Shown here piece by piece: positions 1-13,609 of a DNA stretch of 64,000 nucleotides. The stretch lies in NCBI GenBank assembly GCA_009760855.2, contig WPIO01000203.1, positions 186,001-250,000 on the forward strand. The letters run 5' to 3'. The notes below the pieces were generated by a model, which was given only the letters and a program-made list of their open reading frames with translations, had not been told where the DNA came from and did no database searches. This stretch comes from Cristatella mucedo. Taxonomy: Eukaryota > Bryozoa > Phylactolaemata > Cristatellidae. The translations under genes were made by a program, and so were the position numbers. Position 1 is the first letter of the stretch, and every line of letters begins with the position of its first letter.

Positions 1-144
1 TTTTGATTTCGATTGAGATAGGCAGCATCCGAGAGACTGATGCTGCCGATGGAAGCTGCTGATTGGGCATTGCCTCAGCCGAAGTATAGTAATCGGGCTG
101 CACTCAGCTGACGTTTACCTTAATAACAGTAATGAGCTTAAAAC

Positions 145-890
145 TAAAAATAATATTAATATTGATGATTACACATTCGTTAAATCGACCTCAGATAATT
201 TAATCTCTCTCTGAGCGCTTTAATTTTTTTTCAAAGACAAAACGATTGGATAATGAGTAGTAACAAAATAATCAACATTATTAACTTGGTTATGGGTGAC
301 ATGCACAGGGTCAGCATGCAAGAGTTGCTAGTGGCTCCAAGCAACTGTGTCAGCACGTATAAGCACATGCAGGATGAATAACTGGGACCCAGTGAATGGT
401 ATATTAAATAGCTCCGTTTTTAATTCCTTTTTAAATGTGAACAAGTCATCAGATTTGGTGACGGAAATCGGAGTGAGTTCCAGGCTTTGAGAGCAAACGA
501 AATAAACGCACAGTCTCCAAAGGATTTCAGGTGTATATGAAGTATAGGTCAACAGTTGAATTCCGAAAAGCATGTGGTACTTTGCTTAACCTGCTTACGG
601 AGTAAATGTAATAGGTAGGCTGTTGCCAAAGAATATAGGGAGTTAAAGCTGAGTGACCGAACCTTGAATTCACGCCGGTGCAGGTCGGCGAGAAGTGGTG
701 CGATGTTGCAACTGCAATTATCATGACCGACAGGCCCAGATGGGGAGTTTGGCACCAGCTGCCAGAGCTTGCTGCTCATGCTTGTAGGCCAGCCACCAGT
801 GAGTTTCCGAAGTCAAGACGGGATGTCAACGCACGTAGAATAACTTCGAAGTGATATCCCTTATGAACAAGTCTGGATTTTTAGCAATAA
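145..890 (-). mobile_element. LINE-1-type (CR1/L2-like) 3' remnant, block copy A
   Basis: In the minus-strand frames the typical C-terminal end of CR1/L2 reverse-transcriptase proteins can be followed in pieces, broken by frameshifts. The 3' UTR holds the family signature for tracts resembling tgcatgtcacccataacc, the terminal hairpin region near 175-225 and an ATT-rich end near 145-165. It is 5'-truncated and clearly dead. The same insertion is present at 10,755-11,500 and, inverted, at 15,120-15,905, so it was in this block before the block was duplicated. Confidence 0.75.
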
Positions 891-1790
891 AAGCCTTCTT
901 GACTCCATTCCCACCACCCAGCTTGTGTGATGCGTTGATCAGTTGCTGCCATTCTTGAATAACAGAATACAAATGTCAATAGTACCAGGTCTCGTCCCGG
1001 TGCCTTTCAAAAAAGCTGTTTTAAAGCCGACGTGTAAGAAAGTACTACTACAATTATTCAGAAAATTATTGCTACACTCCAAGGACTTATGCAAATTTCG
1101 CCTAATCTCGGTGCTGCCAATAATGTCAAAAACACCATTACTGGTTGTGGCAGGCCAGCCAAACTCTTAAATCGAAAGTCAAACCTTGGCACTTCCAGTC
1201 AGTTTTTTAGTACTAAAAACTCCACAGATTTAATATTTCTACATGCTTTTATATAGACTTCGGCGATGCATACTTCTGTTGACTTTTCATGATCGGTAAC
1301 TTCGACGTTTCATCACTTTTACTTTTGTAGACCAACCAAGTCTTTCTCCAACGCTCTTTATCTTGTCTCAAAATCATTAGCATTGCTGGGCAATGGTGTA
1401 GATCCTATTTCGGTGGACGACATCAATGTACTGAAGGCATCAATGTACTTCGGTGGACGACATCAATGTAAAAAACAAACAATAATCCAATGAGCGTCTA
1501 AAGTAGGTGTCGCCAAAGGGTCGGTTCTTACTCTAGTCTGTTACAGTTTTGATGTTATTGTATGCCCTTGTAATCGCCAAGCACAGCCTGGGCTCTAATT
1601 TGAATGAATACGATACACCGAGTACGATACAGGAGTTACTGGGCACCGTAAATGAGTCCGATGCGGCTTTTGCAAGCATTCGTGCGAATAGGAGACTGCC
1701 CAAGAGAAGGTGAGATAAGGTTTTCAATTCCATTCAAACATAGCTGTGTTTGGCGCTCATTATGTAGCCAAATACTGCCGGCCTAGAAAA
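891..1790. other. Non-coding stretch, part of duplicated block
   Basis: No gene is visible. The sequence matches 11,500-12,080 in direct orientation and 14,560-15,120 inverted. A short internal repeat of about 24 bp (ttcggtggacgacatcaatgta) occurs twice at 1,409-1,470. Short open frames here are not conserved between the copies. Confidence 0.6.
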
Positions 1791-2465
1791 ACACTTCAGG
1801 ATGCCTAGACTCGCAAGTTTTGTGCAGTGTGACTTGTGCTTTGATTCGCCCTGCATGCTAAACGCTTGCACAGAACCAACACCAACATATTATTTCTATA
1901 CTCACAGAGCAGAGGGAGCACGACTTTACTCGCCCCTCTCTCCCACTCTAGTCCTATCTCCTCTAATTCATCAGAGTCTCTGCCGACCCTGATGGTGAAT
2001 CCACCATCTGTTCACCAGCGTTTTATCGGCCTGTGTCAACACCTCATTAGAAGCTGACCACAGCTGTGCACAGGCTCTCTCGAGGATGCTCCTACAAGCT
2101 GTTCATCAAAGAAGTGGTACCGGTTTGCCTGCAATCGAACTAAATGACTCGCCACATATAGCTCTTGGTTATCCTGGGCAGGTCGCTTGACAAATGGCGA
2201 TCTGGTACACTCGACGACTGACTTGCGACCTGCCAACCGGATATCTGCCGTCAGCCACAGGGATAAATGCGGTGTGTGATCGACCCAAGCACTGCCTCAG
2301 AATAGCCCCAATCGCTCCTGTCGGCAATAGCTTGCCAGCGTGTTCGTTCTGCACGGTGGCAGCTGGTAGAGGGGGCGTCGACCTACATGTTCGTTTCATA
2401 TGCCACGTGAGCTGAGGGCCCTACGCCTGCCCATCGGATATCGCTAGCTGCTTCGGTCGGCAGCG
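1790..2465. repeat. Unclassified GC-richer repeated block, copy A
   Basis: This block is repeated in inverted orientation at about 13,610-14,290 and is missing from the left inverted-repeat arm (between 12,080 and 12,100). On the minus strand it has a run from a polyadenylation-like aataaa (seen in the 14,170 copy) through purine-rich sequence, which recalls an LTR or retroelement remnant, but no diagnostic protein motif survives. Open frames of 60-76 codons are not maintained between the copies. I treat it as an old mobile-element fragment of unknown class. Confidence 0.45.
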
Positions 2466-2527
2466 AACGCTATGTATCTTCACTTTGAGATCGAAGCAAT
2501 CTCAGCCGGTAGGGCGACGAGTTCATG

Positions 2528-2695
2528 TATCATAGCTGATTCAACAGCTTCTTTTTGTATAGCGACAGAAGAGCCTTTACGGCTATCAACACCGCTTGCA
2601 GTGGCGATAAAGAATCACCCACCGCAGGAATCGAACCCACGACCTCGGAACCGATGTCGTGAAAGCAACCACCTTACCTAGTGTGCCATCACGGC
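2528..2695 (-). mobile_element. tRNA-derived SINE with 5-bp TSD (in copy A only)
   Basis: Read on the minus strand, the element starts with gagccgtgatggcacactag, which includes a polymerase III A-box-like segment. It follows with a B-box (gggttcgattcct) about 45 bp later, then a tRNA-unrelated body ending in an agctgttgaatcagcta-type tail. It is flanked by tcatg at 2,523-2,527 and 2,696-2,700. The matching site in copy B (about 12,160) is empty and carries tcatg once, which confirms a clean insertion after the block was duplicated. Related copies lie at 19,602, 23,410, 45,141, 51,709 and 52,352. Confidence 0.85.
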
Positions 2696-2699
2696 TCAT

Positions 2700-3240
2700 G
2701 GTGTCGTACACAGTGTCTGTCATTCATAAACCTGAGGGGAGTGCCCTTCATGTGAGAAAATGGCTCACCGGCAATCTCGGAGGCGTCTCGCTGCTCTCTT
2801 CGTCCTGAACATTACGTGTTCGCTGGTGGACAGCGGGGAGAGATTGCGATACGGCCCGTGTGGTTTGGTGGCTGCGCGTCAATATCCGCTAGGTTTGGGA
2901 AAGAAGATTAGCTTCCAATATCAGCAAGACGGCCTCCGAGTGGAACCGGCTGGAACGTCCTCCTCATGCCCCAAAGGGCATCCGATAGAGGCCGCTGAGA
3001 TCTGAGGGCACCAGAGTCAGACTCAATGAGCACTGCAAGCTAGCCTCGTTTCGATGTCTTAGTGTCCAACAGCATTACTTAGGGCCTATTCCCGACATTT
3101 ACCATCCACAGCGGATATGCGATAAAAGGGGTTCTTCTGCAGTTTTGTAAGTTCACAGCACAAGTAGTTGCACAGTTTCTACGATTATAGTTCTAAAACA
3201 TACTAAATTACTAAAATTCGTTTATTTTATTGTTCAAGCT
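2700..3240. other. Non-coding sequence upstream of calmodulin-like copy A
   Basis: It matches 12,175-12,700 (direct) and 13,185-13,545 (inverted). Frames of about 80 codons exist but contain differing stops in the three copies. No conserved protein is recognised. Confidence 0.55.
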
Positions 3241-3249
3241 AAGCATGCA

Positions 3250-3361
3250 TTTAATCTGTAAGCAGAGGAAGCCGCATATTGATACACTTTTGCTGGTGCC
3301 AGGGTACTTCCGCCGTGAGCTGAGCATTTGGAAACGTGCTTCGGGTGTGAAGAAATCAGCT
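3250..3361 (+). promoter_or_regulatory. Conserved leader immediately upstream of the calmodulin-like start codon
   Basis: About 110 bp ending at the ATG at 3,362 is strongly conserved in all three calmodulin-like copies (12,712-12,818 and 40,000-40,111), including the segment ggaaacgtgcttcgg close to the start. It is most simply the 5' untranslated leader and possibly core promoter. No TATA box is obvious at a usual distance. Confidence 0.5.
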
Positions 3362-5489
<2,128 letters not shown>

Positions 5490-6370
5490 GTACTGGCTGC
5501 AGCAGATGGGCAGGAACGCTGCCCGAGCCGTTTCGTATAAATATAATTGGGAAGTGAGTGTAGCATGGAGCTGACTCTATTTACTTTAAGTTACTCATTA
5601 GACACAATAGCTTGCACACCTCCTATCTACTGTGTCTTTGCTATTCCGCTCTATCAAACGGCCACGTGACTGGATCACAAGAATGAGCACGAAGTCTGAA
5701 TCAGCACATCGACATCCGAGACGAGTGCTTCTGACAAGGAATCGAGCAATTTCCAGCAACTTTCTACCCATCGTGCTCGCACAGGATTTGTTCTGCCTTC
5801 ACATTGCTGTGCTATGGTGTGCTCGTAGTGGGAGCCAACAGTAATTTTGCCACCCATCGCGAGAGATGTTCATTTAATGCGCATTTCTATAATATCAGGT
5901 GTGCATATACTCACATCTCTGTCCCTATTCGAAGGGTGTGCCTTGTTGTTGCTAGCTTAATGGGTCTCAGCTGCCTCAAATTGTAACTCAACTAGCGCCC
6001 CAAACAGGTTCATCCCATCGGCCACTTTCCAATGTCGTCTTCCAGCATGCTAGCTGGCTGCGTTTAGCGGCATGTCCTACATTGTGGATGAGTTTAAGAG
6101 CAGCTATTCCGTAGTTTGTCGCCCAGCTGTGCTATGGCTACTGATCTGCATGGCCTTCTGTACCGTTTTCGCAGATGCTCACGTTTCGCCCGAGTACGTC
6201 TATAAAGCTTGAGACCTTTCCTTTTTTGTAGAACTCATCTCTACAATGCTAACCATGTAGCCGGTTTACTGATAGTGCAAATGTCAGTGCGACCTGTAGA
6301 CGGCAGTGCCAGGTGATGCAGCACGTGATCCGAAGGTTGTGGACTACTGGCAGTTTAATTAGCTTAATAA
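5490..6370. other. Downstream flank of calmodulin copy A
   Basis: It is homologous to 41,281-42,370, except that unit II carries a LINE-2 tail at 41,760-42,054. Several ag acceptors follow pyrimidine tracts, the best at 6,174 and its counterpart at 42,219, both followed by atgctc and an open codon run. Neither encodes the usual calmodulin C-terminus. No other gene is evident. Confidence 0.55.
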
Positions 6371-6388
6371 ATGAACAAGTGATATACA

Positions 6389-6643
6389 TCAGGGCTGGAG
6401 TTTCTGTACGCGTTGCTTTTCTTCAACCTGTAGAAATAGTTTGTCGTCAAGACACGCCAACGTCTGAAAGTCAGTAATAGACGTTATAAGTACGTGTAAT
6501 CGTTTGAGGAATATTCGTAGACCATTCGGATTGTAGGACGAGTACATCGATCCCAATCCCAACATTTTTGCCGCTTGTTGGTCACGTCCTTGCCGAAAAT
6601 ATAATAAGACCTCCTGATACAAGTGTTCGGTCATGGCATGCAA
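6389..6643 (-). CDS. Unrecognised 84-codon open frame (hypothetical)
   Basis: This minus-strand frame starts MHAMTEHLYQEVLLYFRQ and ends VQKLQP before a stop. The composition is unlike the neighbouring LINE fragments (many Gln, Leu, Tyr and charged residues), so it caught my eye as a possible exon. The unit II counterpart is split: its 3' part is at 43,225-43,300 and its 5' part resumes at 45,340, with a LINE and a SINE between. Alignment by eye also shows a length change that breaks the frame. No domain is recognised. It is either an old exon or transposon-protein remnant, or a chance frame. Confidence 0.25.
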   Translation of the reverse strand: MHAMTEHLYQEVLLYFRQGRDQQAAKMLGLGSMYSSYNPNGLRIFLKRLHVLITSITDFQTLACLDDKLFLQVEEKQRVQKLQP

Positions 6644-7534
6644 ATATAAGATTCAAATTAGCCGTCAGCACTTACAACGGAACGTTTGAGCGCCGGTAAA
6701 GCATTGCAGCTACTGATTTGCTAAGGACTGACGAATGATATCCTGCTTATACTGGAAAGCCCAGTCGTATAATTAACGAGGAGAGGTTGCATGCAAATGA
6801 GCAGCAATAAGTTAATCAAGGTGATGTCGAGCATATTCACTTCAAAGGCAGTTGTATAATATACCATTAGTCGACAATGGTCGATGTCAGTGACTAAGCT
6901 ATTATCACCACCCGCGGAAACTCATGCAGAACAGATTGTTTAGATGACGTTGTTCAAAGTTGGTGATAATGCAGCAATTCTCCCTAGAGAGTACCATACA
7001 ATTTCCTGATGACAGAAGGAAGCTCAAAGTGGACGAATCTATCCTGTGATAGCGATGACGTACAAATATGATCGGACAATCTCTTAGTGCCTCGTGCGGA
7101 TAGCTCTTCACGAGTCCACTGCTAGCCACTCTCCGTTTAGAGCGCCCAAAATCATATTTGGCAGCAATGGATTAAGGCGAAATCGGACTAGGTAGCTAGA
7201 AAACTTGCAGAATAGTTATTTTTAAATGGCAACAATTGAGTCAATTGAGCTTTATCTACATGTCTAGCTAGCTTAGAGCTGTATGTCATTTGAATACTGT
7301 GATACCTTAGGTTAATGAGAGAGAGAGAGAACTTTCGCCAGACCGTGCTCAACCTGTTCATTGACAATTGGTTATAACATCTACTGCATTGAAATTTGCA
7401 GAGCCAGCTAGGTCTCTTGGTTCATTTAGAATGCTTAGTTTAACCGTCAGCCACTGAAAATGCTTAGTGAATGCTTAGTCTAGTAAAATGTAAAATGCTA
7501 GTAAAATGCTTAGTTTAAATGTCAGCCACACCTA
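6644..7534. other. Non-coding region shared by units I and II
   Basis: It matches 45,390-46,260. It contains a short GA tract near 7,318-7,330 and repeated short segments (aatgcttagtttaaatgtcagcc variants at 7,431-7,530, also in 46,245-46,310). No gene is seen. Confidence 0.55.
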
Positions 7535-7740
7535 GTAGAACCACATTGATTATTGAATAATTCCATACTTTGACAATACACCATTGCTATTTACCATATT
7601 AAACTACAGTTTTTACTAAGTTTTCAAGTTAAACCAGTACAATTTAGTGGTGATTCGTTAACGATGCCAACAAGTGTAGCCGGGTTTAATGAGCCGAAAT
7701 GATCTTGTATATGCTCATAAGAGAAACCAATAAATAAAGC

Positions 7741-8040
7741 TCATTACGCAACGACAAATACTCTATGGCTGCCGACTATGGCTGAGCGTTTTTAGCAGTC
7801 CCCAGCCGCTACTTGCCGGCTATTCGCAACCTCAACTGCTCTTGTGACTTCGCTACACTTCTTACCTTTTTTCCTACATTTTTTTCGTCAGATGAAGCCT
7901 GTTGGTTAGAAAATGCGTACTAAAAGCCGCTGAAGCTGTGAGTGTGCTATACAAAACTCTCCGTCATAGCACTTGTGTCGTCTTTTTGGCTTCGTGGAGT
8001 TATAGATTGAGGTACATGACACCACATCACATTATATGAA
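7741..8040 (+). mobile_element. LINE-2-type (CR1/L2-like) 3' tail
   Basis: The tail of the LINE-2 family is recognised from cgacaaatactct...gactatgg, the 3' UTR segment ctatacaaaactctcc and the terminal gtggagttatagattgaggtaca before a cat-rich end. It is 5'-truncated and has no intact frame. The inverted partner is 18,410-18,720. Confidence 0.75.
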
Positions 8041-8224
8041 GCAAGTCAGACGACATAAAAAACCTGTTCGTGAGTGTTTTCAGAATTTATAGTTTGAGTA
8101 AAAGTAACTACGACTGCAGCAGCACGGTGCAATCGAACAGCCGAGTCCAGCTGTCACGTAGAATAGTCTCCACTAGAAAGAACGGCTGACGTCAATCACA
8201 ATGTCAATCATGCTTTAACATAGA

Positions 8225-8620
8225 GCCCTCGGCGAATCTCTTTATAGGCACTTTACATTCGCTGCAAAGAGAGTGAGATCGTACGGTTAGTTGTTTCAAG
8301 TTCCCTAAATAACGTAAATAACACGGTTAGGGGTGACATGCACTGGGTTACTAGGTTAGTTTGGTTATTGGCAGTGTGTGCACAGTACCAGAATGCAGAC
8401 AAATATAAAAGAAGAATCACAGGGACCATTAATGCTGCATACATAGATGCCTTTTTAGTTTGTTTTCAATTTTTGAAAAGTAACGAGACGTTATGACCCA
8501 AGTCTGGATTGAGTTTCGGGATTTTGGGAGTCTAACAACTAAAGGCTCGGTTTCCAAATTAATTGAGGTTTGTACAAGAGCGTCTGTTAGCAGTAGGTTA
8601 CTAGTGGCCACATTTTAGGA
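8225..8620 (-). mobile_element. LINE-1-type 3' tail
   Basis: Minus-strand LINE-1 3' UTR and the last codons of the ORF. Partners are 17,930-18,250 (inverted arm) and 46,575-46,940 (unit II). It is an old insertion that predates both duplications. Confidence 0.75.
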
Positions 8621-9670
8621 GATTTAGATGCAGCTCGCTTACTTAAATTTCATATGATAGAACATTGGCGGCACTCAAACTATGGAATCTGAACACAATC
8701 ATAAATGCTTTTCTTTACGTCGCCTATCTTACTTAGTTTAACGTGCTGTCTTCAGTCTTTTCTCTAACATGCATGCACAAGACCACGCAGGCCTGTTTGA
8801 GCCTGGCTGGACTTACTACCATTCCTAACAAAACACCAATCAACCACACTGGTTTAACTTCCAATTTATTAATGGCTGTAGTATACTGTGGTAAATAGCA
8901 ACGATGGATTGTAGCTTTATGCAAACATTGAATTTGCAGCTTGAAAATATTCCACGTACGACTTTTGCTGCATGCAATCATTCGTCAGTGACAAGTTGCT
9001 GCACTGACCGTGGTGATGGGCTATGAAAGGGGAGTTGAAATTTACTTGGGTGACAAAAAGAGGGTATTTCTTAGCAGTTGAAGCATGCAGGTCAGCCTAT
9101 TTTAAAAGCTCTCTAAAGAGGTCAGTGCTTGCTCGTTTCTCCGGCAACACCTGTGACGATTTATTCGCTAATAAATGTTGGAAATGTTCCAGAATTAAAA
9201 AAAAACATTGAAATGAAGCTGCATTTCTATTTGCCTAAGTGGGAGGCAAAATGCTGGCATGTCTTAACAGCATTTTCAAGGTTTCTTTCAACTTCGGGCT
9301 TTCCAGAATTTGTAGGCAAAACATGTAGGATAAGTAAATAAATGTGGCCTCGATCTCGAAGTTGCATCGTAAGCAACTGAGATTATTGGCTTTACTGGTC
9401 ACGCAGAAAATGGACATGAAAATGCTGCTTAATGCTGATAAGTAAATGTTGAAATTAACATTTAACGTATCTTACAACTCGCGATAGAGCAGACTGTAGA
9501 GGCGGTCGAGCTGAGGCAAATATCCACTGAGGTAATATTGCTAGTCACCTTCAGTCCGAGGCATGACATTACCGGTTGGCCTACCTTACGTTAGCTCGCT
9601 TTGTCCATTCTAGTGGTTTGCATTGGTTTTTTTTTATATTTTAGCGTTGTAGCAGCTTAGGCCACGTACC
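8621..9670. other. Non-coding stretch within the left arm
   Basis: It matches 46,940-47,700 (unit II) up to about 9,470 and is repeated inverted at 16,815-17,930. It includes an A-run at 9,198-9,206 that also marks the unit I/II alignment at 18,950 and 47,560. No gene is visible. Confidence 0.55.
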
Positions 9671-10400
9671 ATTAATGTAATTTAATGTCTCTCCGTCTGT
9701 ATTTTCACAAAGCCATGACGACTGTGTGGGCGTTACAGAGGGGAGATTTCTGTAGCTCACTCGCAACCAAAGCGGCTTTCTGTACGCATTCAACGGCAAG
9801 CAGACTTCGTCCTACGCAATAAAGAGAAATTTGTAATCGTAGCATAGTCAGGAGAGCAGTTGAAGTACGGAGTAGCGTAAAAGTAGCAGGTCAGAATCGC
9901 TGAAAAAGATGAGCCATAGTTGGAAGCAGGAAAGTAGTTGTCGTTGCGTATGAATTGTGGAAGCAAGTTTCGCAGTCCGTGACCTGCGGAGCTAAAGCTT
10001 TAGTCGCCAAGGGTCTTTACGCGGAGGAAAGGGACGGCTAATTTATTGTCCACACATTACCGGAGAGCGCAAACAGGCTGAAACTGGTGCAGCAGTTCAG
10101 CTAGGTACGAAGAAGCGAAGCCGTGGCAGGCATTGTGGATCAGCATAAGAACTTTTCTCAGCATGCCTTGCTCAACTGGCATCCATCCTAGCTCTTTTAG
10201 CAATGGAGGCTCGTGCTCAGGCCTCTGGGAGTTGAAGACTAGCATTACAGACATATGCATAATCAGGTGAGGTGGCCTAGTTGCTTTTTTGTTAGCCCAG
10301 CCACAAGGGAATTACAATAATTGAGCCAATACAGAGCTGAGAGCTAGTTAAATACTTTACAAGCCACATTAGAAGGCAGCTCCTAATACCTGTACTAGCG
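9670..10400 (-). mobile_element. LINE-2-type 3' part
   Basis: On the minus strand the terminal LINE-2 sequence (acagacggagagacatt) is at about 9,680-9,700. It is followed upstream by the C-terminal coding remnant, including a region for a peptide ending in SYLAELLHQFQPVCALR (10,057-10,260). The frame is broken several times. The inverted-arm partner (16,390-16,810) is shorter and rearranged. Confidence 0.75.
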
Positions 10401-10754
10401 AAGTTTGCAGGGTAGGGAAGGGCTGCTGCGAATTTCAAGCATGAAAGCCTGGCTGTGCTGATGCTGTCGTTGAATCACGTTAGCGTAACATAACCATCGC
10501 TGCTTCAGACTTTAACGGGTCTACGATTTAATGCTACAATTCTAAATAGGGAGCCTCTTGTGATATCAATGTTCCATGGATTTCAGGAAAAGTTTTTCTA
10601 TCGCTGTTTTGAGTTTGATTGAGATAGGCAGCAGCCGAGTGAGCGATGCTGCCGATGAAAGCGGTAGATTTTGCATTGCCTCAGCTGAAGTATAGTCATC
10701 GTGCTGCATTCGCCTGACATTTTCTCTTATACCAGTAATCAGCTCACAACTAAA
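10401..10754. other. Non-coding stretch; start of the block shared with copy A
   Basis: From about 10,580 it matches 1-145 directly (gattgagataggcagca and following) and 16,020-15,910 inverted. No gene is visible. Confidence 0.55.
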
Positions 10755-11500
10755 AATAATATTATTAGTGGTGATAACACATTTGTTAAAGTGACCTCAG
10801 ATAAGTCAATCTCTATTTAAGCGCTTCACATTTCCTTTGAAGGAACACAATCGGATAATGAGTAGTATCGAGCATGAAAAAGAACATTACCAACATGGGT
10901 ATGGGTGACATGCACAGGGTCAGCATGAAAGAGCTGTTAGTGGCTCCAAGCAACTGTGTCGGCACGTATAAGGACATACATGACGAATAACTGGGACCCA
11001 GTCAATGCTATACAAACTACCTCCGTTTTTAATTTCTTTTTAAGTGTGAACAAGACATCAAATTTTGTGACGGAAATCGGAGTGAGTTCTAGGCTTTGAG
11101 AGCATACAAAACAAACGCATAGTATCCAAAGGATTTCAGGTGTATATGAAGTATAGGTAAACAGTTTGATTCCGAAAGGTGAGTGGTACTTTGCTTGGCC
11201 TGGTGAGGGAGTGGATCTAATAGGTAGATTGTTGCCAAAGAATCTAGGGAGTTAAAGCTGAGTGACCAAACCTTGAATTCAATCCGTTGCTTTACTGGTT
11301 GCCGGTGCAGGTCGGCGAGAAGGGGTGCGATGTTGCAACTGCGATTATCATGACCGACAAGCATAGCTGGGACGTTTTGCACCAGCTGCCAGAGCTTGCT
11401 GGCTCATGCCTTTAGGCCAGCCAGCAGTAAGTTTCCGAAGTCTCGACGGGATGTTGATGCACGTGGACCAACTTCGATCTGATATCCCTCCATGAACAAG
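10755..11500 (-). mobile_element. LINE-1-type 3' remnant, block copy B
   Basis: Same insertion as at 145-890. Minus-strand peptide pieces such as PLLADLHRQPVKQRIEFKVW (11,089-11,382) belong to the CR1/L2 C-terminal region. It is frameshifted and 5'-truncated. Confidence 0.75.
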
Positions 11501-12711
11501 CCCGATTTTTTTGCAATGAAGGCCTTCTTGACCCCATTCTGACCAACGTTCTTGTGTGATACTTTGATTAATTGCTGCCATTCTTGAATAACAGAATTCA
11601 AATGTCCATCTTACCAGGTCTCGTCCCTGTGCCTTTCAAAAAGACTGTTTCAAGGCCGATGTGTAAGAAAGTACTGCTACTAATAATTAGATAATTATTG
11701 CTACACTGAAAGGACTTATGCGAATTTCGCCCAGTCTCAGTACTGCCACTAATATAAAAAACACCGTAACTGGTTGTGGCAGGCCAGCCAAACTCTTATA
11801 TTGAAAGTCAAACCTTGTCAATTCCAGTCAGTTTTTCAGTGCTAAACGCTCAACATATTCAGTATTTCACACGTGTATATACAGTTTTCCGCGATGCATC
11901 CTACTGTAGACTTTAAATGTTCGTTCACTTCGATGTTTTATCCATTTTACTTTATTAGACTGACCAAGTTTTTGTCGAAAGCTCCGTGTCTTTTCTCAGA
12001 ATCCTAAGAATTGCTGTGCAATGGTGTAGGTCTTATTTCGGTGGGTGACATCAATGTAATGAAGTTAAAACACAGCGATCATCCAGTGAGCCTCTATGGC
12101 CGGAGCACTACGTATCTACGCTTCGAGATCAAAGCAATCACAGTGGTAGGGAAACGTCTTCATGGTGTCGCACATACTGTCAGTCATTCGTAAACCTGAG
12201 GGGAGTGCCATTCATGTGAGAAAATCGCTCACCGGCTATCTCGGAGGCGTCTTGCTACTCTCTTCGTCTTTAAAATTACGCATTCGGTGGTGGACAGCAG
12301 GGAGGGAGTGAGATACGGCCTGTGTAGTTTCGCGGAGGTGCATCAATATCCGCTAAGTTTTGGAAAAGAGATTGCCTTTCAATCCCAGCAAGACAGCCTA
12401 CCAATGGAACTGGCTGGAACGTCCTCCTCATTCCCCGAAGTCCGAAAGAGGGCACGGAGTACTGAATGCACCAGAGTCAGAGTTGATGAGAACAGCAAGC
12501 TAGCCGCGTTTCGATGTCTTAGTGCCATTAGCATCACTCAGGGCCTGTTGCCAACATTTACCATCCACAGCTGATATGCCATAAAAGGGGTTCTTTTTCT
12601 GTTTGTATGGTCACGGCACAAGTAGTTGCACATTTTCCATTAATATAGTTTTTAGCAAATTTAAATTCCTCAAAAGTCATATCTTTTTTTTACAGCTCAG
12701 AATGTATTTAG

Positions 12712-12993
12712 TCTGTAAGCAGAGGAAGTCGCATATTGATACACTGGTATTGGTGCCAAGGTACATCCGCCTTGACCTGAGCACTTGGAAACGTGCTTCG
12801 GATGTGAAGAAATCAGCAATGGTAAGGTTACCTCAATGCCATCCGTGAGCTGTTCAGGATTCGGTTAAGCTGTACGAGCATTGTTAATTTGCCGGCATGA
12901 CTAAATGTCCACTTTTCTGTGCACTTTAGGCATTTGAAAGCGCTAACGTCCTTTTTTTCCAGGCCAACCAACTCACCAAGGCGCAGATAGAAG
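12712..12993 (+). pseudogene. Calmodulin-like copy B: leader and exons 1-2 only
   Basis: The conserved leader leads to ATG at 12,819-12,821 with donor gtaagg. A 31-bp exon 2 at 12,963-12,993 follows a ttttccag acceptor and is followed by donor gtaaaa. It encodes MANQLTKAQIE, two substitutions from copy A. The intronic segment after it runs to about 13,180, where the inverted-repeat arm begins, so exons 3 and 4 are absent. The whole fragment forms the unpaired spacer (12,518-13,184) of the inverted repeat. It is a truncated pseudogene, unless its exons are spliced to something distant. Confidence 0.85.
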
Positions 12994-13609
12994 GTAAAAT
13001 TGGAAAGCACTGTCGGTGCTGGCTGGCCCTTCACGAGAGCCTTCGATCAGCTCATGATGTGGTGCCTTAATTTCTAGCTCTCGGGAAGAGATGATGTTTT
13101 GTTGTTTTTTCTCAATGACCTTCGAGTTCGTCGTTGCAACAACGGCAGCCATGAAATGCTTTCACACTATTTGTAATTTGTAATACATCGAAAGCTGGCA
13201 AACTCGCTGTTCTTATCGACTCTGACTCTGGCACCCTCAGATCTCCGTGTCCTCTTTCGGACACCCTTTGGGGCATGAGGAGGACGTTTAAGCCGGTTCC
13301 ACTTGTCTCGCTGGGATCGAGAGCTGATCTCTCTTTTCAAACCTAGCGGGCATTGAAGCACTGACACCAAACCACCCAGGCCGTATCGCACTCCCTCGCT
13401 GCTGTCTACCTGCAAACGCTTCATGTTAGTGAGAGAGAGAGAGAGCAGCCAGAGGCCGCCGAAACTGCCGGTGAGCGGTTTTCTCACATGAATGGCACTC
13501 CCCTCAGGTTTATGAATGACAGACATTATGTACGACACCATGAAGACGTTTTCCTATTGGCTGCGATTTCTGTGATCTCGAAGCGTAGATACGTAGTGCT
13601 CCCGGCCGA

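Larger units (their letters stand above)
7535..12517. repeat. Large inverted repeat, left arm
   Basis: This arm is the reverse complement, with divergence and indels, of 13,185-18,934. The outer edge is agaaccacattgatt at about 7,541, pairing with atatgtggttct near 18,932. The inner edge is tcgatgt at 12,511-12,517, pairing with acatcga at 13,185-13,191. Paired landmarks inside include LINE-2 tails, LINE-1 tails and the block upstream of calmodulin. The left arm lacks about 1 kb (13,610-14,560) that the right arm and copy A both have. Confidence 0.9.

Noticed and set aside
13167-13541. 124-codon minus-strand frame
   Set aside because: Crosses the inverted-repeat border; the equivalent sequence in copies A and B is not open in the same way.
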